Numbered from the stretch's first letter, positions 42,001 to 50,323 are shown. The stretch: 64,000 nt of DNA from Hymenobacter ruricola (GCF_015694525.1 NZ_JADQDM010000008.1:150779-214778); one strand, 5' to 3'. The notes: generated from the letters alone by a model not told the origin. Translations and numbers: made by a program.

Positions 42001-43624
42001 CCGGGAGGCGGCGGTGCAGCGGCACCTGGCCGCGCTGGCCGATTTCAGCTTGCTGCACGAGCTCTTGCCCCCGCCGGGCGTGGGCCGGGGCCGGCGGCAG
42101 CTGGTGCGGCCGGCCCTGGCGGCGCTCGACCGCAGCCTGCGCCGGCCAGCCGGGGCCAGCCAGGAGCGGCGACGACTGTTTTTGCAGGAAGCCTACCTGG
42201 CTTATGCGGGAGCCCCGGCCGCCGTGGCCAACCCGCTGGCGGCCGCCCAACGCCTGGCCGCGGCCAGCGGGCTGGCCTGGCGCTCGGTGCTGGCCTGGGC
42301 CGCGGCGCTGCTGCGCCAGCACCCGACCCTGGCAGCCGACCCTTTCTTTGCGGCCCTGCTGCAAGCCACGCTGGCAGTGCCCGATGCTGCCCGGCCGCGA
42401 CGAGCGCAAAGCGCTACCGCGGCGGCCGGCGCAGCTCCTTTCTCAGAGGCAGCCGAGCTAGCCTGGGGCGCGGTAGAGCACTACCTGCAGCAGGGCGCGG
42501 CCCCGGCCGCCGACAGTGCGGCCCGAGCGCTGGCGGCCCTGCCCCCCGCCCAGGCAGCGGCGGTGCTAAGCCGGGCCCGGGCTTACCTGGGCGTGGCCAC
42601 GGCCCGGCAGCGCCTGGCGGCACTGCTGCCGCTCACGGCCCCGGAGCGCGTGCTCCGGCACTGGTGGCCGGCCGCGTACCGGCCGCTGGCGCAGGTGGCG
42701 CGGGGATGGCTGCACCTGCATACGCTGGGCCTGGTGCAGGCCGCCGACGGGCCAGCCGGCGTGTGGGCGGCCGTACTGGCCGTGGCGGTGGCCGGCGGGG
42801 CGCGGCCGCAACAATTGGCTGCGCTGCTCGACCAGTTGCTGCGGGCCGAAAACGCCCGCCGGCCGCCCGCCCAAACGGCCCGGCAAGTGTTGCAGGCATT
42901 GCTACGCCGCCGGGTGCGGGTGCCGGGGCCGCTGGCTGCCCTGCTAGCGGCCCGTGCCGGCGAGGCTTCGGCGGGCCGGCGGGCTCCGGCGAATGCCGCG
43001 GCTGGTGGCGCGGGCAGCGGCGGAACGGGCTCAGGGCCGGCGCTGGCGCCGGGCACGGGGGCGCCGGAGGGCCGGCCGGGCTCGCTGAAGCTGAGACCCT
43101 CGGGGGAAGAGGCGGGGCCGACCGAAACGGTGTACATAGCCAACGCGGGCCTGGTGCTGCTGTGGCCGTTTCTGGTGCCGCTTTTCGACCGGCTGGGCTA
43201 CCTGGAGCAGCGGCAGCTCAAGGCGCCGGACCAGGCCGAGCGGGCCAGCCACCTGCTGCAGTTCCTGGTGACGGGCGAGGAAGAAGCGCCCGAATACCTG
43301 CTGGTGCTCAACAAACTATTGTGCGGCGTGGCCACGGCCCGGCCCCTGGCCCGCGCCCTGCCCCTCACGCCCGCGGAGCGCAACACCGCCGAAGGCCTGC
43401 TGCAAGCCGTGATAACGCAGTGGCAGGCCCTGGGCAACACCAGCGTGACGGGCTTGCGCGAAACGTTTTTGCAGCGGCCGGGCAAGCTCGACTTCCTGGC
43501 CGAGCGCGTGACGCTCACCGTCGAAACCAAAACCGTCGACATTCTGGTCGACCGGCTACCTTGGTCCATTTCCACCATCAAGCTGCCCTGGATGCCGCTG
43601 CCCCTCTACGTAACATGGCGTTAA
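39050..43624 (+). CDS. Contractile injection system tape-measure protein (Afp14-like)
   Basis: Sets the length of tube and sheath, 1524 aa, Ala/Leu/Arg-rich and almost wholly helical. The opening (IRQLRFDVQTASVGLGRELP) and the ending (YIANAGLVLLWPFLVPLFDR, then ASHLLQFLVTGEEEAPEYLL) match the CIS tape-measure family. A degenerate module of the form YxLxxGxxP recurs near residues 108, 308, 447, 942 and 1142 (e.g. YYLVNGRLPW, YLLHGKAPWW), so the length grew by internal repetition. Residues about 620-690 are a charged, less GC-rich insert. Its stop overlaps the AAA+ gene start by 10 bases. Confidence 0.9.
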   Translation: MEPAATIRQLRFDVQTASVGLGRELPERFSRLFHAQLEAVLADELARVAAPGPVRHLPQLVLELPPIAPDRLEQDLPEHLREALRRALASLGAQAGPGQTAAADPLAGLRYYLVNGRLPWQLSTSAFELDAAVARALRQHPQALVALLRQVGQQLWPRQRLAGQLAPATIDQVIGLLAPTDAPLVRAYLTDTLAAHRRRPLVPAPEPALRQVLHELVLADLLTGWHTQFNRQAFVERQLRGLAAHYGLDLTALLLQLVAVLPLAGPPQPQATTLPGIVHTLYQQQLKSGPELQAAAPAAPPDVNAALSYYLRRGSLPPAPGPPLTLAELAAEAAQVLRQGRGALLALARAAGARKAAAGLLALLPPSQHPELIRRLALGQARPVLALLDELAGPAGAAQRPQLWQQALVHLLAFPADGATPALQRWLPVQVPGLIAAAAADGSTREQLFHYLLTGEISLRGNQLTSPAQLRRELRELLVRHDGALTDFLHLHQGRPEVLQRLAALAGFELLSQLLPTAARASQRLTATRAALAALLGEPAGQFSSSGRTSRQQLLREAYLMFHLRGRAGTAGPGANDLQRVLQVHRLPGRALLSYLRQQLHRWPVLAGSSFFKWLVDGLRGVGTYSSQQGEQLANRRKRTSKSGQREPRIEEGLFHEEASAEPEMRPVVSDSPIQEAVGSPSQRPEATRWLLAATAASRFWQKHAGSGAADLHLAWPSTAAEGLAQLAAYRPSASALAKGPAPLLRWLAAREPAQVAAWLSAQLARDSHWPGQTALLDFPLLRRLLARARPAARQGLAALESLASRELAGSQRLNALLRVAVLLGHFRPAGAGALLARLATAYGLPHRATATRLRKLGQRQPALAAAPGWQLLAAALLNPMRLSSRPATATIGPEALAGPFGLGKVVGLPEEPAATAPGRRLASGTGKPPTPDDTAPGRHDLLFHYLLHGKAPWWHAGPLLPTTLSPALQPASQPVRAFLQRHGREAAVQRHLAALADFSLLHELLPPPGVGRGRRQLVRPALAALDRSLRRPAGASQERRRLFLQEAYLAYAGAPAAVANPLAAAQRLAAASGLAWRSVLAWAAALLRQHPTLAADPFFAALLQATLAVPDAARPRRAQSATAAAGAAPFSEAAELAWGAVEHYLQQGAAPAADSAARALAALPPAQAAAVLSRARAYLGVATARQRLAALLPLTAPERVLRHWWPAAYRPLAQVARGWLHLHTLGLVQAADGPAGVWAAVLAVAVAGGARPQQLAALLDQLLRAENARRPPAQTARQVLQALLRRRVRVPGPLAALLAARAGEASAGRRAPANAAAGGAGSGGTGSGPALAPGTGAPEGRPGSLKLRPSGEEAGPTETVYIANAGLVLLWPFLVPLFDRLGYLEQRQLKAPDQAERASHLLQFLVTGEEEAPEYLLVLNKLLCGVATARPLARALPLTPAERNTAEGLLQAVITQWQALGNTSVTGLRETFLQRPGKLDFLAERVTLTVETKTVDILVDRLPWSISTIKLPWMPLPLYVTWR

Positions 43625-44970
43625 AATCCCCTCCCGCTGCCCCGGGCAGCACCCTCGCCCGCGAGCTCGACTGGCTGGCCGAAACCCTCGACGCCCGCGT
43701 GAAGCGCTACTTTGGCCTGGAAACAGCTCCTGACGCCCCCGCCGAGCTGCCCGCGCCCAAGCTGCCATCGGCCAAAACCGACTTCTTCGCCGCCCTGGTG
43801 GCGCGCGAGCAGCTGGGCCGCGACGAGCGCCTGGTGCTGGCCCTGGCGCTGGCCCCCTACCTGCGCCCGCAGCTGCTCGACCTCTTTTTTGCCCGCAACA
43901 GCACCTACGACCGGCCCTTCACCGAGTTCGGCGGCTTGCGCGGCAAGGGCCACGCCGGCTTTTTGCCCACCGGCGAAACGGCCCTGTTCCTGCTGGCCGG
44001 TGACGACCTGACCCGCCGCCTGCACTACCAAACCAGCCTCTGGGACGAGTCGCCGCTGGCCGCCGCCCGCCTCGTGCAGCTGAGCAGCTCCGAGCCCGGC
44101 GAGCCGCCCCTGAGCGGCGGCCTCACCGTGCCGCCCGATGCCCTGGCCCTGCTCACCACCGGCGAGCGGCCCCGCCCCCACTACAGCCTCGACTTCCCGG
44201 CCCAGCGCGTGACCACGCCCCTGGCCTGGGACGACCTCGTGCTCGACTACCCGGTGCTCGACCAGCTCGAAGAAATGCGCACCTGGCTCACGCATCAGGA
44301 CGACATCATGGCCGACGCGCACCTGCGCCGCCACCTCAAGCCCGGCTACCGGGCCTTGTTCTACGGCCCGCCCGGCACCGGCAAAACCCTCACGGCCTGC
44401 CTGCTGGGCCAGGCCACGGGCCACGAGGTGTACCGCGTCGACTTGTCGATGATAGTGTCGAAGTACATCGGCGAGACCGAGAAAAACCTGGCCCGCGTGT
44501 TCGACACGGCCGAGCGGCGGCAGTGGATTTTGTTTTTCGACGAAGCCGACGCCTTGTTTGGCAAGCGCAGCACCGCCACCACCGCCAACGACCGCCACGC
44601 CAACCAGGAAATCGCCTACCTGCTCCAGCGCATCGAGGACTTCGCGGGCGTCATCGTGCTGGCCTCCAACCTCAAGGGCAACGTGGACGAAGCCTTCGCC
44701 CGCCGCTTTCAGGCCATGATTCACTTTCCGCTGCCCGGCCCGGCCGAGCGCGAAAAGCTCTGGCGCAAGGCTTTCGCCAAAGCCGTGCCCCTGGCCCCCG
44801 ACGTGGACTTCCGAGCCCTGGCCGAGCAGTACAAAGTGGCCGGCGGGGCCATCATCAACGTGCTGCGCTACTGCGTGCTGGTGCACCTGCAGCGCGCCCA
44901 GCCCGTAACGGCCGACGACCTGCGCCGCGGCTTGCAGCGCGAGCTGGCTAAGGAAGGCAAAACGGCCTAG
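43615..44970 (+). CDS. eCIS AAA+ ATPase (Afp15/Pvc15-like)
   Basis: ATP-dependent assembly or cargo-loading factor, 451 aa. The start at 43615 overlaps the tape-measure stop. Walker A is GPPGTGKT at 251-258, Walker B ILFFDEADALFGKR with Asp309/Glu310, and a sensor region VIVLASNLKGNVDEAFARR with the arginine finger follows. The N-terminal 200 residues form the family-specific domain. In Afp and PVC clusters this ATPase is encoded just before the cargo genes and is needed for proper loading or assembly; here too the next genes encode probable cargo. A complete canonical ATPase with no sequence anomalies. Confidence 0.95.
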   Translation: MALKSPPAAPGSTLARELDWLAETLDARVKRYFGLETAPDAPAELPAPKLPSAKTDFFAALVAREQLGRDERLVLALALAPYLRPQLLDLFFARNSTYDRPFTEFGGLRGKGHAGFLPTGETALFLLAGDDLTRRLHYQTSLWDESPLAAARLVQLSSSEPGEPPLSGGLTVPPDALALLTTGERPRPHYSLDFPAQRVTTPLAWDDLVLDYPVLDQLEEMRTWLTHQDDIMADAHLRRHLKPGYRALFYGPPGTGKTLTACLLGQATGHEVYRVDLSMIVSKYIGETEKNLARVFDTAERRQWILFFDEADALFGKRSTATTANDRHANQEIAYLLQRIEDFAGVIVLASNLKGNVDEAFARRFQAMIHFPLPGPAEREKLWRKAFAKAVPLAPDVDFRALAEQYKVAGGAIINVLRYCVLVHLQRAQPVTADDLRRGLQRELAKEGKTA

Positions 44971-44986
44971 CGGGCCGCCGGCACCG

Positions 44987-46435
44987 CTACAGCCAGGGGT
45001 TCTTCCAGCCCTTCACGCCTCGGTTATCGGCACTAAAATCCCGGGTGCCAGCCAGTTTCTTATCCTCTTCCATGTCTTCGTCGGTGTCGTAGTCTTCGTC
45101 CCGCGTCGGGCTCATGTGCCCATAAAGCAGTTGTTCGGAGGCCGAAAGGTCCGTCTGGTCGCGGTGACCATTGTGCACGTCCGAAAAACGGGCCACTTGC
45201 TTGCGGCCTTCCTGTGCGCTCGCCACGAACTTGAATTCCGTGATTAAGTCGGCCATGGTGGCTTGGCCGGCAATTACTTTTCGCAGAAAAGCCCGGTAGA
45301 TTTTGGCGGCCCCCTGCTTGCGCCATTCCTCCGCCAGGTACACCGTAACGTGCAGCATGGAAGCCGCCCGCTGCTCCAAATGGCTGCTCAACACCGTGTC
45401 ATCCAAGCTAAGTAGGTCGTTGGCTACTTCCTGGTCGGTATGCCCCCCGGAGGTGGCGCCTCGCACGTATTCCGTGTACGTATCCCCCATCTTGGCTTTG
45501 CCAAAATCTTGTTGGCGGGAAGAAATCTTCGGAGCTCCCCGCTTGTGCGTTGCGTTGATGTTGCCACCGCCCCAGGGGCCGGGCATCGAAACGCGGGTTG
45601 ACTGCTTGGTCCAGTCCTGGTATTCTGAGAAGCCGTCATACATCCAGTCCTCGTAAGGGGCAGAAGCCGTCGGGGCAGGCATTTTTTGTACAATGGTGTT
45701 GCCCCCGGCGGTGCTGATAACCTTGTACTTGCTGCCGTCGCTGCTGAGCTCGTACACGGTGGGGTCGGAAGTGGCCCGCAGGTTCAGGCGGGTGCCGCTG
45801 AGGTTGTCCAGATACACCCACAGCGGCTGCATCACGGCTTGGGCCGGGGCCTGGCCGGTGGTCAGGGCCGGGGCGGGGCCCGGGCTGGTTTCGCCTTTGG
45901 CCGCCCGGCGGCCCATGAGGTCGGCTTCTTGTTCGAGGGGCTGGGTATCGTTGACCGGCATGCCGCTGCGCAGCTGCGTGGTGGCCCGCACGCGGCCCTG
46001 CTTTTGCTGGGCCACGTGCCAGGCCTCGTGGGGCAGGTGCTGCTCCTGCCCCGGCCCAATGTGGATGTCCGTTCCCTGGGCGTAGGCCAGCGCCTGCAGC
46101 GTGGCGGGTTTGCTGGAATTGTAATGCACGCGCACGTCGTCGAACGAGTGCCCGGACAGGCTTTCCACGCCGGCCTTCAACTGGTTGGGCAGGCCGGTGG
46201 TGTTGCGGGCCGGCAAATTGGCCACCCGGGCCTGCCGCTGGGCGGTCTGGCGCGGGCTGGCGGCGAGAGTGCCCAGGGCCCGGCGCTGGGCCACTTGGCG
46301 GGGGCTGCCGTCGAGGGCGGCCAGGGCCTGGCGCTGGGCCACGGCGCTGGGGCGTTGGTCGGCCTGCGCCTGGGCGTGGGCGTGCAGGGCGGGCACGGCG
46401 GCGCGGGTAGCCCGCGCGGGGAGGGAAGCCTTCAT
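44987..46435 (-). CDS. DUF4157-containing probable eCIS cargo toxin 1
   Basis: 482 aa from the start at 46435 (MKASLPARATR). An upstream extension lacks support. Residues about 20-90 carry imperfect repeats of the type SPRQxAQRxA. DUF4157 follows (LKAGVESLSGHSFDDVRVHY, then HEAWHVAQQKQGRV with HEAWH at 136-140), a domain widespread in proteins near eCIS and thought to mark cargo. The remaining 250 residues (AGQATMADLITEFKFVASAQ and an acidic tail DYDTDEDMEEDKK) match no family I know and are probably the toxic or functional part. The gene is opposite in direction to the structural genes and starts 97 bases from the divergent methyltransferase gene. Enzyme activity unknown. Confidence 0.8.
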   Translation of the reverse strand: MKASLPARATRAAVPALHAHAQAQADQRPSAVAQRQALAALDGSPRQVAQRRALGTLAASPRQTAQRQARVANLPARNTTGLPNQLKAGVESLSGHSFDDVRVHYNSSKPATLQALAYAQGTDIHIGPGQEQHLPHEAWHVAQQKQGRVRATTQLRSGMPVNDTQPLEQEADLMGRRAAKGETSPGPAPALTTGQAPAQAVMQPLWVYLDNLSGTRLNLRATSDPTVYELSSDGSKYKVISTAGGNTIVQKMPAPTASAPYEDWMYDGFSEYQDWTKQSTRVSMPGPWGGGNINATHKRGAPKISSRQQDFGKAKMGDTYTEYVRGATSGGHTDQEVANDLLSLDDTVLSSHLEQRAASMLHVTVYLAEEWRKQGAAKIYRAFLRKVIAGQATMADLITEFKFVASAQEGRKQVARFSDVHNGHRDQTDLSASEQLLYGHMSPTRDEDYDTDEDMEEDKKLAGTRDFSADNRGVKGWKNPWL

Positions 46436-46532
46436 AGACAACGGGGTAGCAATCGTCAATTCGGCCGTAATATAGCAAGTGCTATCCTTGTGCCGTGCTC
46501 CGCGGCTGCCCACGCGCTCAGCTGTTTCCGCC

Positions 46533-47153
46533 ATGTCCGACCCCATCAACCACCTGCTCGACACGGCCGCCATTGTGCGCTACCACCGCCTGCGCATGCA
46601 GGAACACGGCGCCGACAGCGTGGCGGCCCTGGGCTGGGCCCGCCCCGAAGGCCAGCAGGCCCGCTTCGCGGCCCTGGCCGGCATTGCCGACCTCACCGAC
46701 TGCGCCGTGCTGGACGTGGGCTGCGGCCACGCCGACCTGTACCCGTTTCTGCAGCAGCGCTTTGCCGGGGTGCGCTACTGCGGCATCGAGCAGCTGCCCG
46801 AGCTGCTCGACGTGGCCCAGGCCCGCCACGGCGCCGACCGGCACGTGACGCTGGGCGGCGGCGACTTCCTGCGCGCCTCGCTGCCCCCGGCCGACTACGT
46901 GCTGGCCAGCGGCGCGCTCAGCTACCGGCACCGAAACCCGGACTTCATCTGGCGGGCCATCGAGCGGCTGTACGGCGCCTGCCGGCTGGGGCTGGGCTTC
47001 AACCTGCTGAGCCAGGCGCCCGGCCCCGACGGGCTGCTGGTGGCCTACGAGCCGGCCGAGATTGTGGCCTTCTGCCAAACGCTGGCCGCGCGGGTGGCGT
47101 TGGTGCAGGGCTACTGGCCCGATGACTTTACGGTGTTTGTGTACCGGGGCTGA
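46533..47153 (+). CDS. Class I SAM-dependent methyltransferase
   Basis: 206 aa from the ATG at 46533. The SAM-binding motif I is CAVLDVGCGHADLYPFL, followed by CGIEQLPELLDVAQARHG (motif II acid) and GGDFLRASLPPADYVLASGA. The length and motifs fit small-molecule or protein methyltransferases without a specified target. It lies between two DUF4157 genes and points opposite to both. It may modify a cargo or be a passenger; the sequence does not decide. Confidence 0.85.
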   Translation: MSDPINHLLDTAAIVRYHRLRMQEHGADSVAALGWARPEGQQARFAALAGIADLTDCAVLDVGCGHADLYPFLQQRFAGVRYCGIEQLPELLDVAQARHGADRHVTLGGGDFLRASLPPADYVLASGALSYRHRNPDFIWRAIERLYGACRLGLGFNLLSQAPGPDGLLVAYEPAEIVAFCQTLAARVALVQGYWPDDFTVFVYRG

Positions 47154-47182
47154 GGCGGTCCGCTCTTGCGCGGGGCTGCTCC

Positions 47183-50100
47183 TTACTTCTTAGGCAACCC
47201 TTCCATTTTGGCTTTTTGCGACAGGGCAATGATGTCCCAGGGCATGACGCCCCTGGCTTTGTTGTCGTCCTTGCGGCTTTTTTCAGCTTCGACCAGCAGT
47301 TTTTTATACAGAGGCAGAGCAAATATTTTATTCATTTTATGGGTCGCGACTTGCTCGGCATCTTTCCGCATGCTGCTGTAGCTGGTGGTTGCCCATTCGT
47401 CCAGGTCTTTGGCCGTTGCTACGGACACGCCTTCCCCCTTGGTTTCGGCTTGCCATTCATCCCACGTGTCTTCCGTCACAGTCTCGGGGTCATCGCCACC
47501 CTTCGCCACGGTGCTGAGGGCTTGCTTGCTGGGTTTCCCGCGTTTTTTAGAGGGCAGCCCCAGGCTGTTGTCGTCAAGCTCCTGGTCGTCGGAGAGAGCC
47601 AACGACTTGTTCGAGGGCGGCACGCGGTGAGGGTTCAGCAAATTCACCGGCTTGTTTTGGGCTTTGGCCGAAAGGTTCTGGTCGTGGCTCACCCACAGCA
47701 GGTTCGAGAAAAAGTTCGTGCCCGAGCCCGTGCTGCGTGGCACGTGGTGGTCGGCTTCGGGGCGTTTTCCGCCCCCGCCGTGCTGAAGCTCGGCGTGGCT
47801 ATCGGTGTACATATCCCGGAGTTTGTCGTCGGCCAGCGAAGCCGTGACGTCGCTGCGGGTGTCGGACAGAAAGCGTTGCCGGTCGTCGGGGTCCAGATGG
47901 CGGGCGTGGCGCTCGGCCAGGTCGCGCTGCGCCCAGTTGAAGGCCTGCCCGCCGCCATAGGCGGTGCCCACGGCCGCGTGTACGACGTCTTGTTCTTCTT
48001 CCGTCAGCGTGTCCAGCACCTGCTGGTATCGGTCAGCCCCTAAATTTCTCAGTTCTTCCACCAGCACATCAAGAGCTCGGTGCGGCCGGGGCACGTGCTT
48101 CTCGGGGATTCCCCGCGCCGGGCGTGCCTTGCCTAGCGAATCGGTTTCTGGCGCCAGCGGGGTCCATTGGGTGTCGGTGGGGTGCCGCTGGCCTTGCTTG
48201 CTTGCGGCCAGCGCCCGTTGGTCGAGGGCGCGCATTTTCGCGTCCATCTGCCGGAACAGGTTCCGCAGGTTATCGGAGGGCATTTTGTTGCGGTTTTCGG
48301 CGCTATACTCGTTTTTAATGCCCTCAAAAGTGTGCAACAGATGTACTTCTTCGCCTTCGCCGACGCCGAACAGCTTCACCCGGTAGCTGGAAGGAATGCG
48401 GCCGTCGGAGCCTTTGTACTGGGCGTTGATGTGCACAAACCCCCGGCCCTCGTCGGGGTCTTTGGCGTTGTAGAAGCCCTGAATGACCAGGGCCAGGCTT
48501 TCCTCGGCATCGCTTTTGGGCCGGGCGGTCTGGCTGCCGCGGTTGGGCTTGAGCAGGATGCGGTCGATGGCTTCTTCCGTTTTTTTCCAGGCGCCCACCT
48601 GGTTCGTGTGCTGCTCCATGGGCGTGGTGAGGGCGTAGTGGTTGTGCGCGCCGGAAGAAGCCGGCACCATGTGGCCTTTCTGGTACCGCCCTTCTTCGTC
48701 AAAATCCTGGTCGGGCATCACGCTCTGCCCATCGTCGGACACGCTGAACAAGCTCATGGGCGTGGGCGTGGTCCGGCCTTTGCCCTGCGCGCCGCCACCC
48801 CACTTCGTGAAGGGGATTTTCCATTCCACGGGCCGGCGCCGGTCCACGCCCTTGTGCTGGAATTTTTCGGTCAGCACCTGCACGTCATTCTCGCCGAAGC
48901 TGACGACCTGCAGCTCGCGGGCCGCGTTGAAAACCTCGGCTTCTTCCTCGTCGTCCGTAAGCTCTTCGTCTTTCTGGCTTCCCTCTTCCTGCGCTTCGGT
49001 TTGGCGTTCTTCTTCGGGCTGTTTGCTGCCTTCCACGGTTGGCACCAAAGTCTCCAGCAGTTCCTCGTCCTGGCTGCCCTGCCCCAGGTGCGGCTGCTTT
49101 TCTTCGCGTTCCTCCTGGTGAGATGCCTGTTCGCCGTCGGCACCGTAACCGGCTCCCAGCTCAGCTAAGTAGTCTTCGTACTCCTGCTCCCAGTTATCAT
49201 ACTCCTCGGCCTGCTGTTGCTGATAATCTTCCTCGGACCGCGTCTGGTTAAAATCGAAATCTTGTTGTGGCGAATTCGGCTCCTGCCAGTCGTCCACGTA
49301 CCGAACGGGCGAGCTATTAATCTCCGCCGATTCATCCCACGACTTCTGGTGCTTGTTGCCCTTGCCCTTCGAGGAAACGGTTTTTTGCGCCCGCGGGGCG
49401 GTCGTAATGGGGCGCTTTTTCTGCGGGGTGCTCCCGCTCGTGCGCTCTTCCAGTGCTTCGGGGCCCACGCTTGAGGCCATTTCCATGCCGCCCCACGCAA
49501 AAACCGGGGGTGGAGCCGTGCCCAGCCCCACTGGCTGGGGCTCTTCCTGCATCTCCGTATCGGGCGGGCCAGCCAAGTCGGCCACCGGTTGCGGCAACGC
49601 GCCAATGAGGCCGGGCGATTGGAGGTAATTCTCCAGGGGGCCAAAGTTTTGCGTGAGGTCCCGAGCAGCGTTTACCAACGCCGTGACCTGGTCGGGTTCC
49701 AAGCCCCGCTCATTGGCAAGGAAGGCCACCATTTCAGGCGAGGGGTGGCCGTCGAAGTGCCGCTGCACGGCCACGCCCGGGGCGGCCACCGGCGGGGCGG
49801 GTGCCGTGGGGGCAAGGGCCGCGGGCTGGGCTACCAGGGCCCGCTCGCCCATCTGGCTGGCTTCGCGCTCCAGGCCGGCGTCGTCGTTGATGCCGACGCC
49901 CCTGAGCTGCATCGTGGGCTTTACCCGGCCCTCTTTCTGCTGCACCACGTGCCAGGCCTCGTGGGGCAGGTGCTGCTCCTGCCCCGGCGCCACGTGAATC
50001 TCGCTGCCCTGGGCGTAGGCGTGGGCCTGCAGCTGCCCCGGTTTCGCGGAGTTGCGGTGCACCCGCACGTCGTCCAGCGAGTGGCCCGAGAGCTGCTCCA

Positions 50101-50323
50101 CCCCGGCCTTGAGCTGGTCGGGCAGGCCCGTGGCGTTGCGGGCCGGCAGGGCGGCGGGCGCCTGCTGGCGCTGGGCCACCTGGCGCGGGCTGTTGGCAAT
50201 GGCGTTCAGGGTCTGGCGCTGGGCCACGGCGGCCGGGCGCTCATCGGCTTGGGCCTGGGCCTGGCTGGAGGCTTGGGCATCGGCGGCCGGAGCGCCCGGG
50301 CGGTGGGAAGCAGACTTTTTCAT
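47183..50323 (-). CDS. DUF4157-containing probable eCIS cargo nuclease toxin 2
   Basis: 1046 aa from the start at 50323 (MKKSASHRPGAPAA). DUF4157 occupies about 75-135 (HSLDDVRVHRNSAKPGQ; HEAWHVVQQKEGRV, HEAWH 121-125). A long acidic, low-complexity stretch follows (about 380-490). Then a NUC-type nuclease-like region carries KGHMVPASSG (GHM 550-552) and MEQHTNQVGAWKKTE, the pattern of DNA/RNA non-specific endonucleases. A second motif EADHHVPRSTGSGTN at 856-870, with FFSNLLWVSHDQNLSAKA, resembles HNH nucleases. Two candidate nuclease centres in one cargo protein are unusual. No immunity gene is obvious. Activity is inferred from motifs. Confidence 0.8.
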   Translation of the reverse strand: MKKSASHRPGAPAADAQASSQAQAQADERPAAVAQRQTLNAIANSPRQVAQRQQAPAALPARNATGLPDQLKAGVEQLSGHSLDDVRVHRNSAKPGQLQAHAYAQGSEIHVAPGQEQHLPHEAWHVVQQKEGRVKPTMQLRGVGINDDAGLEREASQMGERALVAQPAALAPTAPAPPVAAPGVAVQRHFDGHPSPEMVAFLANERGLEPDQVTALVNAARDLTQNFGPLENYLQSPGLIGALPQPVADLAGPPDTEMQEEPQPVGLGTAPPPVFAWGGMEMASSVGPEALEERTSGSTPQKKRPITTAPRAQKTVSSKGKGNKHQKSWDESAEINSSPVRYVDDWQEPNSPQQDFDFNQTRSEEDYQQQQAEEYDNWEQEYEDYLAELGAGYGADGEQASHQEEREEKQPHLGQGSQDEELLETLVPTVEGSKQPEEERQTEAQEEGSQKDEELTDDEEEAEVFNAARELQVVSFGENDVQVLTEKFQHKGVDRRRPVEWKIPFTKWGGGAQGKGRTTPTPMSLFSVSDDGQSVMPDQDFDEEGRYQKGHMVPASSGAHNHYALTTPMEQHTNQVGAWKKTEEAIDRILLKPNRGSQTARPKSDAEESLALVIQGFYNAKDPDEGRGFVHINAQYKGSDGRIPSSYRVKLFGVGEGEEVHLLHTFEGIKNEYSAENRNKMPSDNLRNLFRQMDAKMRALDQRALAASKQGQRHPTDTQWTPLAPETDSLGKARPARGIPEKHVPRPHRALDVLVEELRNLGADRYQQVLDTLTEEEQDVVHAAVGTAYGGGQAFNWAQRDLAERHARHLDPDDRQRFLSDTRSDVTASLADDKLRDMYTDSHAELQHGGGGKRPEADHHVPRSTGSGTNFFSNLLWVSHDQNLSAKAQNKPVNLLNPHRVPPSNKSLALSDDQELDDNSLGLPSKKRGKPSKQALSTVAKGGDDPETVTEDTWDEWQAETKGEGVSVATAKDLDEWATTSYSSMRKDAEQVATHKMNKIFALPLYKKLLVEAEKSRKDDNKARGVMPWDIIALSQKAKMEGLPKK

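Noticed and set aside
41908..43614. N-terminal extension of the AAA+ ATPase
   Set aside because: This upstream part overlaps the tape-measure coding sequence in another frame and is Gly/Ala/Arg-rich noise; the start at 43615 gives the normal family length.
23586..44970. Prophage or tailocin with lytic phage origin
   Set aside because: No capsid, portal, terminase, integrase or phage regulator genes; the DUF4255, DUF5908, LysM adaptor, AAA+ ATPase and CIS-type tape measure are specific to eCIS.
46441..47125. Long frame overlapping cargo 1 and the methyltransferase on the plus strand
   Set aside because: It runs antisense to the cargo gene and out of frame with the methyltransferase, whose SAM motifs are clear in the other frame.
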